From contig CP075492.1 in assembly GCA_021613535.1 (NCBI GenBank), positions 5,022,001 to 5,086,000 on the forward strand: a stretch of 64,000 nucleotides of DNA, given 5' to 3'. The notes under the pieces are model-generated. The model did no database searches. It saw nothing but the letters and a program-made list of their open reading frames with translations, and was not told where the DNA came from. Shown here piece by piece: positions 23,824-35,286 of this stretch. The stretch is from Adineta vaga. Taxonomy: Eukaryota; Rotifera. Position 1 is the first letter of the stretch, and each line of letters opens with the position of its first letter. Made by a program: the position numbers and the translations under genes.

Positions 23824-24639
23824 TCAATAAGCAAATGAACGATAGAGTTCTTCATCTTTTTCTGCTTCTTCTAAACTATAAAAAACTGGATTGAATCGTA
23901 ACCATTGTCGTGTTCGTGTTGGTACTTGTTCCAATATTTCTCGTGCAACACGTATTTGAACTTCTGGCCGAAATAACCATCGTCGACTATAACCTAGAAC
24001 AACCATGGGTCGTGGCTCATCGGTTCGATTAGGTGTTCCCCGATGTATATGTCGAACATCTCGAATAAGAATATCACCTCGCTTCATCAGAACTTGTTGT
24101 AATGGTATTTCACCAGATTCAATACGACGAACTGCTTCTTCTTTAGGTAATAAGTGCGTAGAAGGTGCCATTTCTAGAGGTCCATTTTCTGGATGACAAT
24201 CAACCAATGGGAAATTAACGGCTAATTGAAATGGTGGTGTTTCTTGATCCCATTCAGGGAAAAGTGATTGAGTATCACGATGCAATGCTTGATATTCTGA
24301 ACCTTGACATGGAGTGTCCGTAGCAAGTTGACAAAATACTCCATCTGCACCAACTAATTCAGAAACAACAGCTAGAATAATATCATTATCAATTATTGAT
24401 GCATCAGTCCATGGAGATCGAAATGGTGGTGTAATATAATATCGATGTGGTCCACGATTACCTACTCCACCTTCGATACGTTCCGTCTCTTTTAATAATA
24501 GTAGGAAAACTCGATTGAGTTCATCAATTTTATCGACTGGAAGAACGTTTTCAATGATAGTTGCTCCAGTTCGACGAACTTCATCGGCACGTTCGAGAAT
24601 CCATGCTCTATCCAATGCACGTTTGTCCTCAAAAGCCAT
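23824..24639 (-). CDS. Phytanoyl-CoA dioxygenase (PhyH) family oxygenase
   Basis: Intronless, 271 aa from MAFEDKRALD; an upstream in-frame Met at 24,678 would add a hydrophobic leader but is less convincing. The Fe(II) facial triad is visible: H-R-D in ALHRDTQ and the distal His in HIHRGTPN, with Arg after it (RPMVVLGYSRRW) for 2-oxoglutarate. NGPLEMAPSTH is the typical strand before the distal motif. Expected reaction: 2-oxoglutarate- and O2-dependent hydroxylation of a small molecule; substrate unknown. It is visibly more GC-rich than its surroundings, has no introns, and the sequence style is bacterial, so it is a good horizontal-transfer candidate. It is convergent with the upstream NHL gene. 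Confidence 0.8.
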   Translation of the reverse strand: MAFEDKRALDRAWILERADEVRRTGATIIENVLPVDKIDELNRVFLLLLKETERIEGGVGNRGPHRYYITPPFRSPWTDASIIDNDIILAVVSELVGADGVFCQLATDTPCQGSEYQALHRDTQSLFPEWDQETPPFQLAVNFPLVDCHPENGPLEMAPSTHLLPKEEAVRRIESGEIPLQQVLMKRGDILIRDVRHIHRGTPNRTDEPRPMVVLGYSRRWLFRPEVQIRVAREILEQVPTRTRQWLRFNPVFYSLEEAEKDEELYRSFAY

Positions 24640-25120
24640 ATTTATAATTGTAATTTTTATCGTTGTTAGAAGAAACAAAACATCGACTTCTCTATTTTGT
24701 TTCTTATCTTATGGCAGACATTATCTCTTGTTTGCTTGTTCTATTCTATTCCTCTATCTTTCTCATTTGGTATGTCGAAGGAGATATAATTCTGATGAAT
24801 AAAGGATTGTGCTTTGGAATGAAAAGATGAAAACAAAAGAAGCACGAGCGATGTAACAATTTGAATCTTTCCTTGCTAATATTCTATTCTACATTCGTCA
24901 TCATTGCACTGTATATATTTAGAAATAGGATATGTTGTATTTAAAAAAAGATAATAATTGACTTTTTTCATCCTATGATGAAATATGATCGTCAATAAGT
25001 TAAACCTTTAATGCACTCTGACATAGCTTTTTCTCAAAATGACATATATAAATGTGCGATGAGACAATAAAAAATAATTCAATATTACTATTGTTTTTCG
25101 AGTAATATATAATTGTTAGA
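24640..25120. other. Divergent intergenic region
   Basis: About 480 bp between the PhyH start and the second NHL gene; likely holds both promoters. No specific elements recognised. Confidence 0.4.
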
Positions 25121-26154
25121 ATGATGAAATATTTTACGGTCTTTTGTCTAGCACTTTTAGAAAGTAAGTTAGTAGAAATGTAGAACACATGTAAACGATG
25201 AAAATTTGATTTATCAGCGAAATATTTTTTTACTAAGTGCAAATCGGTGTAAGAACTGTGATTACATGTTCATTGGATGTGTGGAAGTCAGAAGTTGGGA
25301 CACGAGCAATACGAATGAATCTTCCCGAAGATGTATTTATTGATAATAACAATAATATTTACGTTCCAGACAACTACTATAGTATTCAGAAATGGTTACC
25401 AAATGCAACAAATCCAATTATTGTAGCAGGTGGAAGCTCAGGATCGGGTATGAATCAATTGAAAAATCCAATTGCTGTCTTTGTACGTAATAATAATATC
25501 TATATTGTTGATAACGGAAATTTTCGAATACAAAAATGGAGCGAAGGTGCCACAACTGGTATAACTGTTGCTGGAGGAAATTCTAAAGGTTCTGCTCTCA
25601 ATCAATTGAGCAATTGTTATGGTATTTATGTAGATGAATACGAAAATGTATACGTAGCTGATAGAGATAATAATAGAATTTTAAAATGGATTCCTGGTGC
25701 GAAAGAAGGAATTGTTGTCGCAGGTGGTAATGGTGAAGGTAATGGTTCAAATCAACTGAGATTTCCTTTAGGTATTTACGTAGACAAAGATGCTAATATT
25801 TATATAGCAGATTATTATAATAATCGTATTCAAATGTATATGTCTGGTGCTAAACATGGTATTACAGTAGCTGGTGGTAATGGCGCTGGAAGTAATCTAA
25901 ATCAATTGTCACTACCACGAGCAGTTTCAGTTGATAATGAAAAGAATGTATACATTCTTGATACATTCAATCATCGAGTACAAAAATGGAAATTAGGCGC
26001 ATCAAGTGGTTTGAAAATAATTGGAGGTGATGGTCCAGGTCGCAGTCCAAATGAATTAAATATGCCATTTGGAATGAGATTCGATTCATATAATAATATC
26101 TATGTGGCAGACACTTACAATTATCGTATACAAAAATTCAGTTGTCGTGATTAA
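25121..26154 (+). CDS. Secreted six-bladed NHL-repeat protein
   Basis: Exon 1 (25121-25163) encodes a signal peptide, MMKYFTVFCLALLE, ending at a gtaagt donor. The best acceptor is the pyrimidine-rich site ending at 25,237, which rejoins the frame in phase. Exon 2 carries six near-perfect NHL units (PEDVFIDNNNNIYVPDNY, YGIYVDEYENVYVADRDNNR and so on), each ending in a VAGGNG-type loop, so the protein is almost only a propeller. Similar repeats are found in the TRIM-NHL gene at 44.7 kb and the NHL gene at 47.4 kb. Extracellular role unknown. Confidence 0.75.
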
Positions 26155-26507
26155 TTTTGACTTTGTCTCAAAATAAAGTTAATCATTCTTGTAACTACAT
26201 TACTTGATATTATATCTATGCTTTTTACTCTTACAATCTTATTTGAAATGAATAAACAATCATGATTTGCTTCTAAATCTACATTGAGAATTGTTAGTTA
26301 ATTATAGTTTGATTATCTTTGTAAAAGTTAATGACAAAACAAAAATGCCTGTAGAATTTAAATCTTTCATTACTTGAAATGTTTTCAAGTAGATATAAGA
26401 ATGAAAAATATAATGTAAAAACGTATCTTATCGTATAATTTTATTTACTTTCAAAGTTGGAATACTACGATGATTTGCTTCTATTGAAAATGTAATAAAA
26501 AGAACCA
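26155..26507. other. Convergent intergenic, nothing recognised
   Basis: About 350 bp between two 3' ends. An aataaa-type hexamer just after the NHL stop (about 26,172) may be its polyadenylation signal. Confidence 0.4.
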
Positions 26508-27521
26508 TCAATGATATTCATCACCACAGTCACCGATACTTTGAAATAAATTTTGTGATTTCCGAGAGATGACCTCAATCTTCTCAATATCATCAGCATC
26601 AAGATTAAATTGAAATACTTTATTAGTGTCTTGTAAATGACTTAATCCTAATCTAGCACCGATAATAACACCTCCTACTGCTGGTTTATCTAGAATATAA
26701 CGTACAGCAACGTTAGCAATACTAACATTGTATTTGTTGCCAATTTGTTTGAGAATAACAAGAAGTTTTTGAAATAATTGCCAACCTCCCCATCGATCAA
26801 TCATATTCTTATATTTTTTTAAACTAGCAGTATTAAGATCTACATTTTGTGGTTCAAGTTGATCAAGATATTTTTCTGATAATAATCCGCCACAGATTGT
26901 CCCATAAGTTAAAAGTTTAATATTGTGCTGTTGACAAAATGGTATCATAGACACTTCGGGACGACGATCTATGATAGAATATTGTACTTGATTGGAAATA
27001 ATTTTAATACCCGCTTCATAAATGATTTGTAATCGTTTCGTATCAAAATTCGTTAGAGCGAGATGTTTAATTTTACCTTCTTTTTGTAATTCAGATAAAT
27101 AACGTAAAGCATCGAGATAACTGTTATTATCGTAGTCCCACCAATGAAACTGAAGTACATCTAATGATTCCATACCTAATCTTGTTAGAGATTTGTTAAT
27201 ATTTTGTTCAACCAATTGTTTCGTCATTTTTGTCGGTTGTGGTACCCATTTTGTAAAGATTTGTAGATTATCTACAGCAGCTTTATCACGTGATGCAAGT
27301 AATTGTTGTCTGAATTCACCCATTATATCTTCAGCTGGTCCATAGATATCGGCAAGATCCCATGTAGTATAACCACCATCCAAATAATCAAACATCTGTT
27401 TCACAGCAGCTTTCGCATCAATTCGGCCATGTGCTCCACTCACTTGCCACATACCAGTTAAAATGCGACAAATACTCATGTCAGGTGTTAGTTGAAGTCG
27501 ATTTAATGTAGATAAAGCCAT
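26508..27521 (-). CDS. Aldo/keto reductase
   Basis: Intronless, 337 aa, the usual length for the family. The catalytic tetrad is present: Asp and Tyr in WDLADIYGPAED, Lys in FTKWVP and His in LQFHWWDY. NFDTKRL and SNQVQYSIIDRRP follow, as does the NADPH-binding region GVIIGARLGLSHL. The barrel should reduce aldehydes or ketones with NADPH in the cytosol. The subtype resembles bacterial, fungal and plant AKRs rather than AKR1 animal enzymes. With the nearby GST, PhyH and MFS remnant, it suggests a patch of acquired metabolic genes. Confidence 0.85.
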   Translation of the reverse strand: MALSTLNRLQLTPDMSICRILTGMWQVSGAHGRIDAKAAVKQMFDYLDGGYTTWDLADIYGPAEDIMGEFRQQLLASRDKAAVDNLQIFTKWVPQPTKMTKQLVEQNINKSLTRLGMESLDVLQFHWWDYDNNSYLDALRYLSELQKEGKIKHLALTNFDTKRLQIIYEAGIKIISNQVQYSIIDRRPEVSMIPFCQQHNIKLLTYGTICGGLLSEKYLDQLEPQNVDLNTASLKKYKNMIDRWGGWQLFQKLLVILKQIGNKYNVSIANVAVRYILDKPAVGGVIIGARLGLSHLQDTNKVFQFNLDADDIEKIEVISRKSQNLFQSIGDCGDEYH

Positions 27522-28140
27522 TAATATTAGTTTGATGTGTATACAGTTTTCAAATAAAATTCCTCAAGATATACTTGATGAAATAAAGAGTATGGTCTAG
27601 AAGCACTACGGAAATCAATGATGTGAAAAAGAAAGATTTTGATCTGTTGTGTTACTCGTATGAAATGATACTACTTATGATGCTATAGATCCAGTATAGT
27701 GGACATGTGTATTTAAATTTATTTCACTATTTTATTTATATTTGAATGTGAATCATAATGTCAAGCACTTTGATTGTTGAATGTCTAATACAATTACGTA
27801 TCAAAATGACAGATGGCAGGCAACTATGAGTGATATGCTAAATCGAGTAATATAGCATATATCCGAAAAAAGTAGTTTGAGATGGCCATTATGTCACTAA
27901 TCGATTTCTATTTGTTATTATATTTAAAATCGATATGTACAAGAAGAAAAATAAAGATTTCTTTGACAGGAATAAGTCAAAGATGAGAAATTTATTTTAT
28001 TCAATGGAAAAAAAAGTTAAACAATTGTTTGAAGTAACAGAATAGAAGATTATAATGATGAAATTCATCTGTGAGGGTTTGGAAAATCAAAATGTGCCAT
28101 TTCTCAATGATTAATTCTGATTCAATTTCGATTACTTAAA
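27522..28140. other. Intergenic, nothing recognised
   Basis: About 620 bp upstream of the aldo/keto reductase. Includes its presumed promoter; no further features seen. Confidence 0.4.
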
Positions 28141-28879
28141 TCTCTTTGTGATATATTGAAACAAACTGTTGCGGATGCCCTCTTACAATTGAATACTAGT
28201 AATTTTATCAATATTTACCTTTTATCTCCATATGTATTCAATAAAAGAATTCAGATTAGTATCGATCAGTTTCAATTGACAATACCAAATCGGTTTCGCA
28301 ATTTATTTGATTTAATTCGTGACGTGATAGGTGCCAATATGATTATGAGTATGTTATCTACGAATTGGTTAATCATCACTGAAGATATAATCAATCCTGG
28401 ATGGAATGCATATACAAAAGCTGTTGTCTATGGTGACTGTAATTGTGGATTGTCATATAGATGTACTGAAGAATCACAGGGTATGATGATTGGTTGTTAT
28501 TCATTAGAAGCTCTCCTTCGAACAACAACTGAATGTTTTTAAAATCAAGATTGTATTAATTCACATGGAAATTTTTCAAATTTGAGTATTTCTACTCTGG
28601 AAATGAATCAAATCAATCTTAATAGAACTGTTGGGTCATTAATCAATTATCTTATGGTCGAAAAATATTTCACGAATATATCTTATGAAAACTTTTTCTC
28701 AATGTAAACCAATCTTATGTACGTACTCTTAAGACGACTCACAAAGTACCATGGAAGCAGTTACATTCATCGTCGCATTATATGGTGGTTTGGTTGTTCT
28801 TACTCGTTGTATTGCTGTTATTATTGTGCAATTATATAAATTTCGAAAACATCAAATCCATTCACAGACATTGACATAA
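28141..28879 (+). pseudogene. C-terminal part of bdelloid-type membrane protein, degraded
   Basis: Open from about 28,150 to a stop at 28,542 (LFDLIRDVIGANMIMSML...GCYSLEALLRTTTECF), then continuing in the same frame after the stop with DCINSHGNFS and NISYENFFS. After 28,700 the family-like sequence moves to another frame (QCKPILCTYS, stop, then VTFIVALYGGLVVLTRCIAVIIVQLY) and ends in a C-terminal transmembrane helix. The order (Cys-rich ectodomain, C-terminal TM, short basic tail) matches the fragment at 15.6-17.0 kb. At least two stops and one frameshift mark it as a pseudogene. The N-terminal half is absent. Confidence 0.6.
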
Positions 28880-29280
28880 TCAATGAAAACATTCACGTTT
28901 TCTTTGAACCTTTATTTATGTTGTATACCCTCAGTGGCGACTCACTGCTCAATAATATGTTGTTCAAAATGTTTTGCCGAAAAAATATTTTATATTAACA
29001 TAGTTGTTAAATTATATGTCGGGCAATGTGATGATTTTGCATAGGTAAATGTTATGTCAATTATTTCTATCATTTTGTTGATGATACATTTGAAATGAAA
29101 GAGAGAAAACGTGTTATTGCGAGGCAATACTTGTACATAAGAGTTCAAAATAGGACTGGTTAAATCTTCTGAAAGTCTTCTTATCTGTCGACTTCCATTG
29201 GGTGCAATAGAATCGAGTCTTTTTTCAGGTACAGTTAAATCCATCGTACTGATTTGAATGCATTTGTTCTTTATATCGTA

Positions 29281-30165
29281 GGTGCTACTTTTTATTTATC
29301 TAATTGGGCTACAAGACGTGAGTACTTGCTGGAGCTTTGGGTGGTATTCTTGGTTATTTGATTAATAAAATGAATAAAATAGGTGGTCAACAAGGTTGGC
29401 GATGGATTTTCTACGTCGAAGGAATAATAACGGTTTTTGTTGGCGGACTAGTGTTCTTTATTTTGCATGATTTTCCAACTGACCGGCTAATATTTCCTAT
29501 TGAAAAGGAATTTAATCGAGTACTTACACGTTTATAAACTGATACTAACCTAGGAACAAGTATGTACAGTATTTTCAGAATGAAGAGTTTACCCTTGGTC
29601 ATTATTTTTTCCGGATATTTCTGTGTCCATCTTTTCACTTTCTCTTTTCTCACTCACGATTGTACAAGTCTTGGATTTGTTAGTTATCAAGCACACCTTA
29701 TTGCAACAATGAGTACGGCCTATTTCTCGGATATATAGGCTAGACGTGCAACTTTTATTCTCTTCTTGTTAACTATTAGTATTACAAGACTTTTGTGTTG
29801 CAACATGTATTACATTTCTACCATGTGATATTAGTCCACATACAAAACGAAGGACTTCATTAGCATTTATGTTACCAGTAGGAAGTTTGGGAGGAGTAAT
29901 TAGTGGACAAATATATCGACAACAAGATGCACCTCGCTTTATACGTGGCCATGCGTTTAATCTTGGTTTTTGTGGCTTGACTTTTATTGGTGTGGTCATT
30001 ATTCTGATCAGTCTTCATCAGTCAATTTCTAAATTCACCGCTGAATCAGAAAAAAACACCAACCAATTGGATTTTGAAAATATATCTACAGAACAGATTC
30101 GTAATTTAGGTGATAAGCATGTGTCATGGCGATATATTCTACGGATGTACTTTTTTATAATGTGA
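29281..30165 (+). pseudogene. Fragmented MFS transporter of Dal5/TNA1 (fungal) type
   Basis: Pieces of one transporter occur in order but in several frames. ATRREYLLELW... and GGILGYLINKM followed by GWRWIFYVEGIITVFVG and FFILHDFPTD (29,290-29,500) correspond to TM5-TM6 of anion:cation symporter MFS proteins. LPVGSLGGVISGQIYRQQDAPRFIRGHA followed by a TM segment (29,869-30,060) corresponds to TM11-TM12 of fungal allantoate/nicotinate permeases. Multiple stops lie between and TM1-4 are missing. These motifs are characteristic of fungal Dal5-family carriers, which are not typical animal genes, so this looks like a horizontally acquired transporter that has since decayed. Confidence 0.65.
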
Positions 30166-30170
30166 TAGAC

Positions 30171-30475
30171 ATTTATTCATTCAATTCACATATTTTGAAT
30201 TGAAAAATATAAGCTACACCAGTGTAGTATTAGATTTAAAGAAAAACAAATAATATATATATACAGACACAAACGTCACTCACTACGAAAATTGGTCTTG
30301 AAAATAAAATGATTACCCTTTTTCTTATAGTGCTGTTCTAATTCTTCTCAGTTCCGTCGAATTTTCGACTACCTTATACTCTACGCTTCATAATTGCTTC
30401 GAGCAATAAGCAAAGAAAAAAAAATTTCTCACACATTTTGAAAGAAATCATATAAAACAAATAGTAACGCGAAAG
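30171..30475. other. Short intergenic, nothing recognised
   Basis: About 300 bp of AT-rich sequence upstream of the kelch protein gene. Confidence 0.4.
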
Positions 30476-32075
30476 ATGAAAAAAAATTGTTTTTCGTTGA
30501 TTCTATTTGTTAATAGAATACACATAATGCAAATTTTTATAACATTGATTTTATATACATTTCTACTAGGTGTTCAAAGTTCGTTGATCTATATCTTTCC
30601 CTGATTGACTTATTTTAAATGATACATTTCAGGTCAACGTGCGAGTCCATTTAACTATTACTGTCCTGTGAATAATTCAACGATTGAATTTACATTAACT
30701 TCGACTGATCACTCTGCATGGCAACTGACAACAAATTGTTCCATAGTACCATGTGACGCAAACTTGAAAAATAATGATAGCTGTCGGTCATTATCGGGAC
30801 CTTGCTTTGATTATCGTACAATCGGTAATATTAGTTATTGTGCACCGGCAATTTCATGTTCAACACTGGAACCTTGTGATAATGTGACACGTTTTTGCAG
30901 ATCAAATAGTTCTGTTTGCATTACCAACTCATGCTGTTCTCCACAAGCAGTGTGCTTACCATTATCTGCAACAAATTTTTGTATGAAAAGTAAGGTTTTT
31001 TGATTATTAAATGATGAAGATTTGAGATGATGTATTATCCTGTACATATATATATTAGTTTCTTCATTTAGAATGGTTAAACACCAATAGAATGAATCAT
31101 CCACGCGTTGGGCACACTGCAACTGTATTACTAACTGGTGAAGTGCTAGTTGCTGGTGGTGAGAATTTAATAGAAGGTGATTTAAAAAGTGCTGAAATAT
31201 ATGATTCACTTACAGAACTTTGGACAATGACTGATAATATGGCATATCCAAGACAACAATACACAGCAACTTTACTAAATAATGGGAAAATACTAGTTGT
31301 TGGTGGATATAACAATGCTACTTGGACGAACAGTAGCGAATTGTATGATCCAATAACAAGAAGATGGATAGTAACTGGTAGTCTAGCTAACGAACGATTT
31401 CAACACGGAGCTTCTTTGTTACTTAATGGGAAAGTTTTAGTTAGCGGTGGAAGTAACTCAGTATCAGATCTGAACAGTGCTGAATTGTATGATCCATCAA
31501 CAGGAGTATGGACTAGCACTAACAATATGCGAGATACCCGAGGTCTACATACGTCATCTGTACTTTTCGATGGTCAAGTATTAGTTACGGGAGGGCGATA
31601 TCAAGGCTTGAATAGTGCTGAATTATATGATCCATCAACAGGAACTTGGACAGTTACTACCAGTATGCATATCCAACGCCGTATTCATACAGCATCTGTA
31701 TTATCAAATGGAAAAGTGCTAATCGCCGGCGGAGATAATAACAGTCCAAGCCCTACTTATCTGACAAGTGTTGAATTATATGATCCAATGACTAGACTAT
31801 GGACGAACATTAACAGTTTAAATCATGCTCGTGCCAAGCATACAGCAACTATTTTAAAGAATGGCAATGTGTTGATTACGGGTGGATACGATGGAATCAA
31901 TTTCACAGCGACTGCTGAAATATATGATGTTTCAACAGGAATATGGACAAATATTGGAAATATGTATGATGGACGACATTGGCATGTAAGCTCGAAACTA
32001 TTAAACGATAAGATTCTAATCACTGGTGGAGGGCGTGAAAACGGTGGGGTCTTGGATGGAGCAGAGATATTTTGA
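30476..32075 (+). CDS. Secreted kelch-type beta-propeller protein
   Basis: Exons 30476-30569 (signal peptide; an internal Met at 30,527 opens MQIFITLILYTFLL), 30633-30989 and 31072-32075, all joining in phase 1. Exon 2 encodes a Cys-rich N-terminal domain with about 14 Cys (YYCPV, CSIVPC, CRSLSGPC, NSCCSPQAVC). Exon 3 encodes seven kelch units of the pattern R..HTA..L.NGKVL..GG.....SAELYDP.TG.W, closing a seven-bladed propeller. It is likely extracellular and disulfide-stabilised, related in fold to galactose oxidase-like kelch proteins but without visible copper ligands. Function unknown. Reads through with no breaks. Confidence 0.75.
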
Positions 32076-33000
32076 TCATTACAGAAGAAAAACTAAGATA
32101 AATGATGAAATTTTCAGTTTTATTTTTAACAGATCGTACAATAAATAAAAAAGATGGGAAAAAGTTATTTCTTTTTATCTAATCCAATTTGTGATTGAAA
32201 ATCTTCTGTATTCAATCGATGCGTTAGTTTAGTCAGAACGCAGTATGTAATAACTGTATTATACTTTATGAATTTTCGCGTTTAGAGAAGATCATAAGAT
32301 TTTATTGGGTATTTTTGTTCATTTATGATAATTTGTGGATAAGGAAAATTCGATGTTCTCCATATAAATTTCTTTTTCGAATGAAATCGTCATGTATGAA
32401 TGGATCATCAGCGGAAATTTTGTGTTTGAAGAAATACTTGAATTCTCATTATTTTCATGTCTACATTAGTTAATGACAAGAGTTTCTTTGTTTTAAAGTT
32501 CAATCGTGAATGAGAGAAAGAAAAATTACCTATTTTCTCTCTGCTTCGTATGATAAACATATTTCAATATTATTATGTTCCTAAAAGATTCTTTGATTGC
32601 TTAAAAAAATAATAAAAGGTTAGTAGTGAGTGCTATTGTTGAGGACATTTTCACTCATACACTTGAGTTAGTTAGAAACAATATTTTTCTTTAATAGTCG
32701 AAAAGGACATTCTGTTGACGCTATTCATTGATGACGTTTATAGTTTTTAATTATCAGAAGTCGTCTTTCCAGGAGAGTTTTTCCATTGATGCAATCTGTT
32801 TATTATATTGTGCGCAATAAGAAAAATATGCTGAGGTAGTTTTCTAAAAGCACAATGGTTTCTTTTTTTTTTCTTTTCTCTCGCGATTAAATATTAATTA
32901 GGCCGTTGTTCTTATAATGAGAAAAAAATGATAGTACTGGAAAAGATGTGTATAAAAAATAGAAAGAATTGTAGAGATGTTGTGAATAGTTGTTTCTATA
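32076..33000. other. Intergenic, nothing recognised
   Basis: About 0.9 kb of AT-rich sequence downstream of the kelch gene; an aataaa hexamer near 32,140 may serve as polyadenylation signal. Confidence 0.4.
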
Positions 33001-35123
33001 ACATTCTGCTCTGTTGTGAATTCTCTGCGAATTGGTAAAATTGATAATTTTCGAATGATCGGTGTGATACAAAAATCATTGGTCAATGTCAGTCAAGAGC
33101 AATGTATTTGTGATATGATGATGAATAGAAATGAATCAATATCTGCATTAAATTACTATCTCAATGATCGGAGTTGTGACATTTTCTTTTCTAATAGTAG
33201 TTTAATTAGGGTGACAATGCAGTCGAATACTTCGTTACTATTTATCAACGGATCACTCATATTATTCACGATTGCTTCAACCACGTGTAAGTTCTATCAT
33301 CATTTGAAAATGTGTCAGAGAAGGACTATTCTTTGATTTAAAAAAAACACTTGAGCGAAGACTATCAGAAAGAAACAGAGAGGACTTTCATTTGAGATTA
33401 AAAAAAGCAGTTTTTCATACGTTGAAACATCGACTGTATATCATTTAATTAAATTAGCAATAAGCACATCGTCATCATCTTCTAATACAATCTCATCGTC
33501 CACCACTGCAACCTCATCATCGTCATCTTCTTCTACTACAACATCAATATTTCCTCGTAAGTGACATGTTTCATCATTTCTTGTGTTTTTTCGTGGAATA
33601 TTCGTAATGAAAATCACGAGTATTTCTCTCCTAATACATACAGAAGAATATTTGTGTAAGTCTCACTCATAATGCATCGATTTCTTTTATCTATCATCAG
33701 TTTACACTGAGAATAGAGAATGAAAAGCTTTAGGAGCAAAATGCAAAGTTCTGAAAATGTCTGATCTTAATGAAAATGATTTATTCAGATATCCGAATGT
33801 CGTTGTTTGCATTTTTGAAACTTTAGATGTGACACAATATTTTTATTCACTACCTTCTGTCGTTAATAATACTTCGAGTATTTAACAAACTTGAAATTTT
33901 TCATACACGACAGTCTTCTACTAGATCAATTATTTACAAACGCAGGTAGAATGAATAACAAATAGTATCTCGTGTAAGAAATGTTTTTATTCCAATTGCA
34001 TCAATGAAAAGCTGAATATCTATCGAATAGTGTAGTATGTTAAAAGTATGATAAACTTCGAAACAAAACTGTTTTTTTCTGACAGCTTGTGCCAACAACA
34101 GTTTATTCTACACACATACTACTTGTCCAGTTGGTTATAATCCAAGGGCACTAGCGGCAGTTGATATGAACCATGACAGTATGCCTGATATTGTTGTCGC
34201 AAATTTTCTTTCAAATAACGTCGGAATTCTTTTGAATAATGGTAGTGGTTCGTTTTATGCTCAAAAAACTTATTCAGTCGGTGATAGTCCACCATCAGTA
34301 GCAGTGGCTGATGTGGATGGTAACAATGAATCTGATATCATCGTTTCTCAATGGAATAGAAAGGTCGTAAGTGTGCTTGCTAACATACGTAATGGCACCA
34401 TTACTTCTTTCTATAACTATACTGTTGATTCTAATCCGGCATATTTAGCAGTCGCTGACATGAATGGTGATAACAAACCTGATATCGTTGTCACAAATAT
34501 ATATGCGTACAACATCAGCGTTTTTCTCAATACAGGAAACGGCACATTCTACCAACAAAGTGAGTATAATGTTGGTACTACTCCATGATCAATAGCATTA
34601 GCTGACGTAAATAACGATAATCAATCTGATATTATTGTTGGTAATTTTGATTCACATGACGTCAGTGTTCTTCTCAACAAAGGTAATGGTACATTCTATT
34701 CTCAAATTAAATATTCAGTTGGCTTTTATCCACGATCAGTAGCAGTAACTAATATTAACAACGACAACATGCCTGATAGTGTTACTGCAAATAACGGCGC
34801 GAATAGCGTCAGTGTTCTTCTCAATATTGGTAATGGCACATTTGATTCTCAAATCAAGTACTCGGTGGGTGCAAGTCCAATAGCAGTAGCAGTAGCTGAT
34901 GTAGATTATGACAAAAAAAACTGATATTGTTGTTGCAAATCACGGTACTAATACTATCAGTTTACTTCTCAATAATGTTAACGGTTCTTTTTCTCAAATT
35001 GTCTGTAAGGTTGAAAATAATCCACATTTTGTTGCAATATTGGATGTGAACAATGATGACAAATCTGATATTCTCGTGACAAACTATGGTGATGAAACTG
35101 TTACTGTTCTATTTCATTGTTGA
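33001..35123 (+). pseudogene. PAN-like / Ser-Thr stalk / FG-GAP repeat gene with stop and frameshift
   Basis: A first exon (about 33,010-33,290) has the PAN-like signature EQCICDMMM...SALNYYLNDRSCDIFF. A second short exon near 33,460-33,556 is almost all Ser/Thr. From about 34,086 there is a long array of FG-GAP/VCBS blades with DMNHDSMPDIVVANF, DVDGNNESDIIVSQW and DMNGDNKPDIVVTNI, the D.N.D...D calcium loops of this fold. A TGA at 34,586-34,588 interrupts the fourth blade where siblings have Arg. A run of eight A at 34,913-34,920 then shifts the frame. Beyond it the array continues to 35,123. About seven blades would make one propeller. Expected to be an extracellular protein; as sequenced it is broken. 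Confidence 0.68.
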
Positions 35124-35286
35124 AGCTTTACTTGTTCGTAAACATCACATATGCTTATCATGCAACACTTGTTGGTAAACTTTTCTAATATTTTTTTTGC
35201 GTACTCAGCTTTATAAAATTTCTGTGACGTACACTGCTTAAACTTTTAAAAGTAAATTATTCTCAATCAGAATGAAAGATCTCATA

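Noticed and set aside
28990-29244. Minus-strand 84-codon frame (MDLTVPEKRLDS) as a gene
   Set aside because: Reads partly like coding sequence but has no family match I know, no exon partners, and sits next to a decayed gene.
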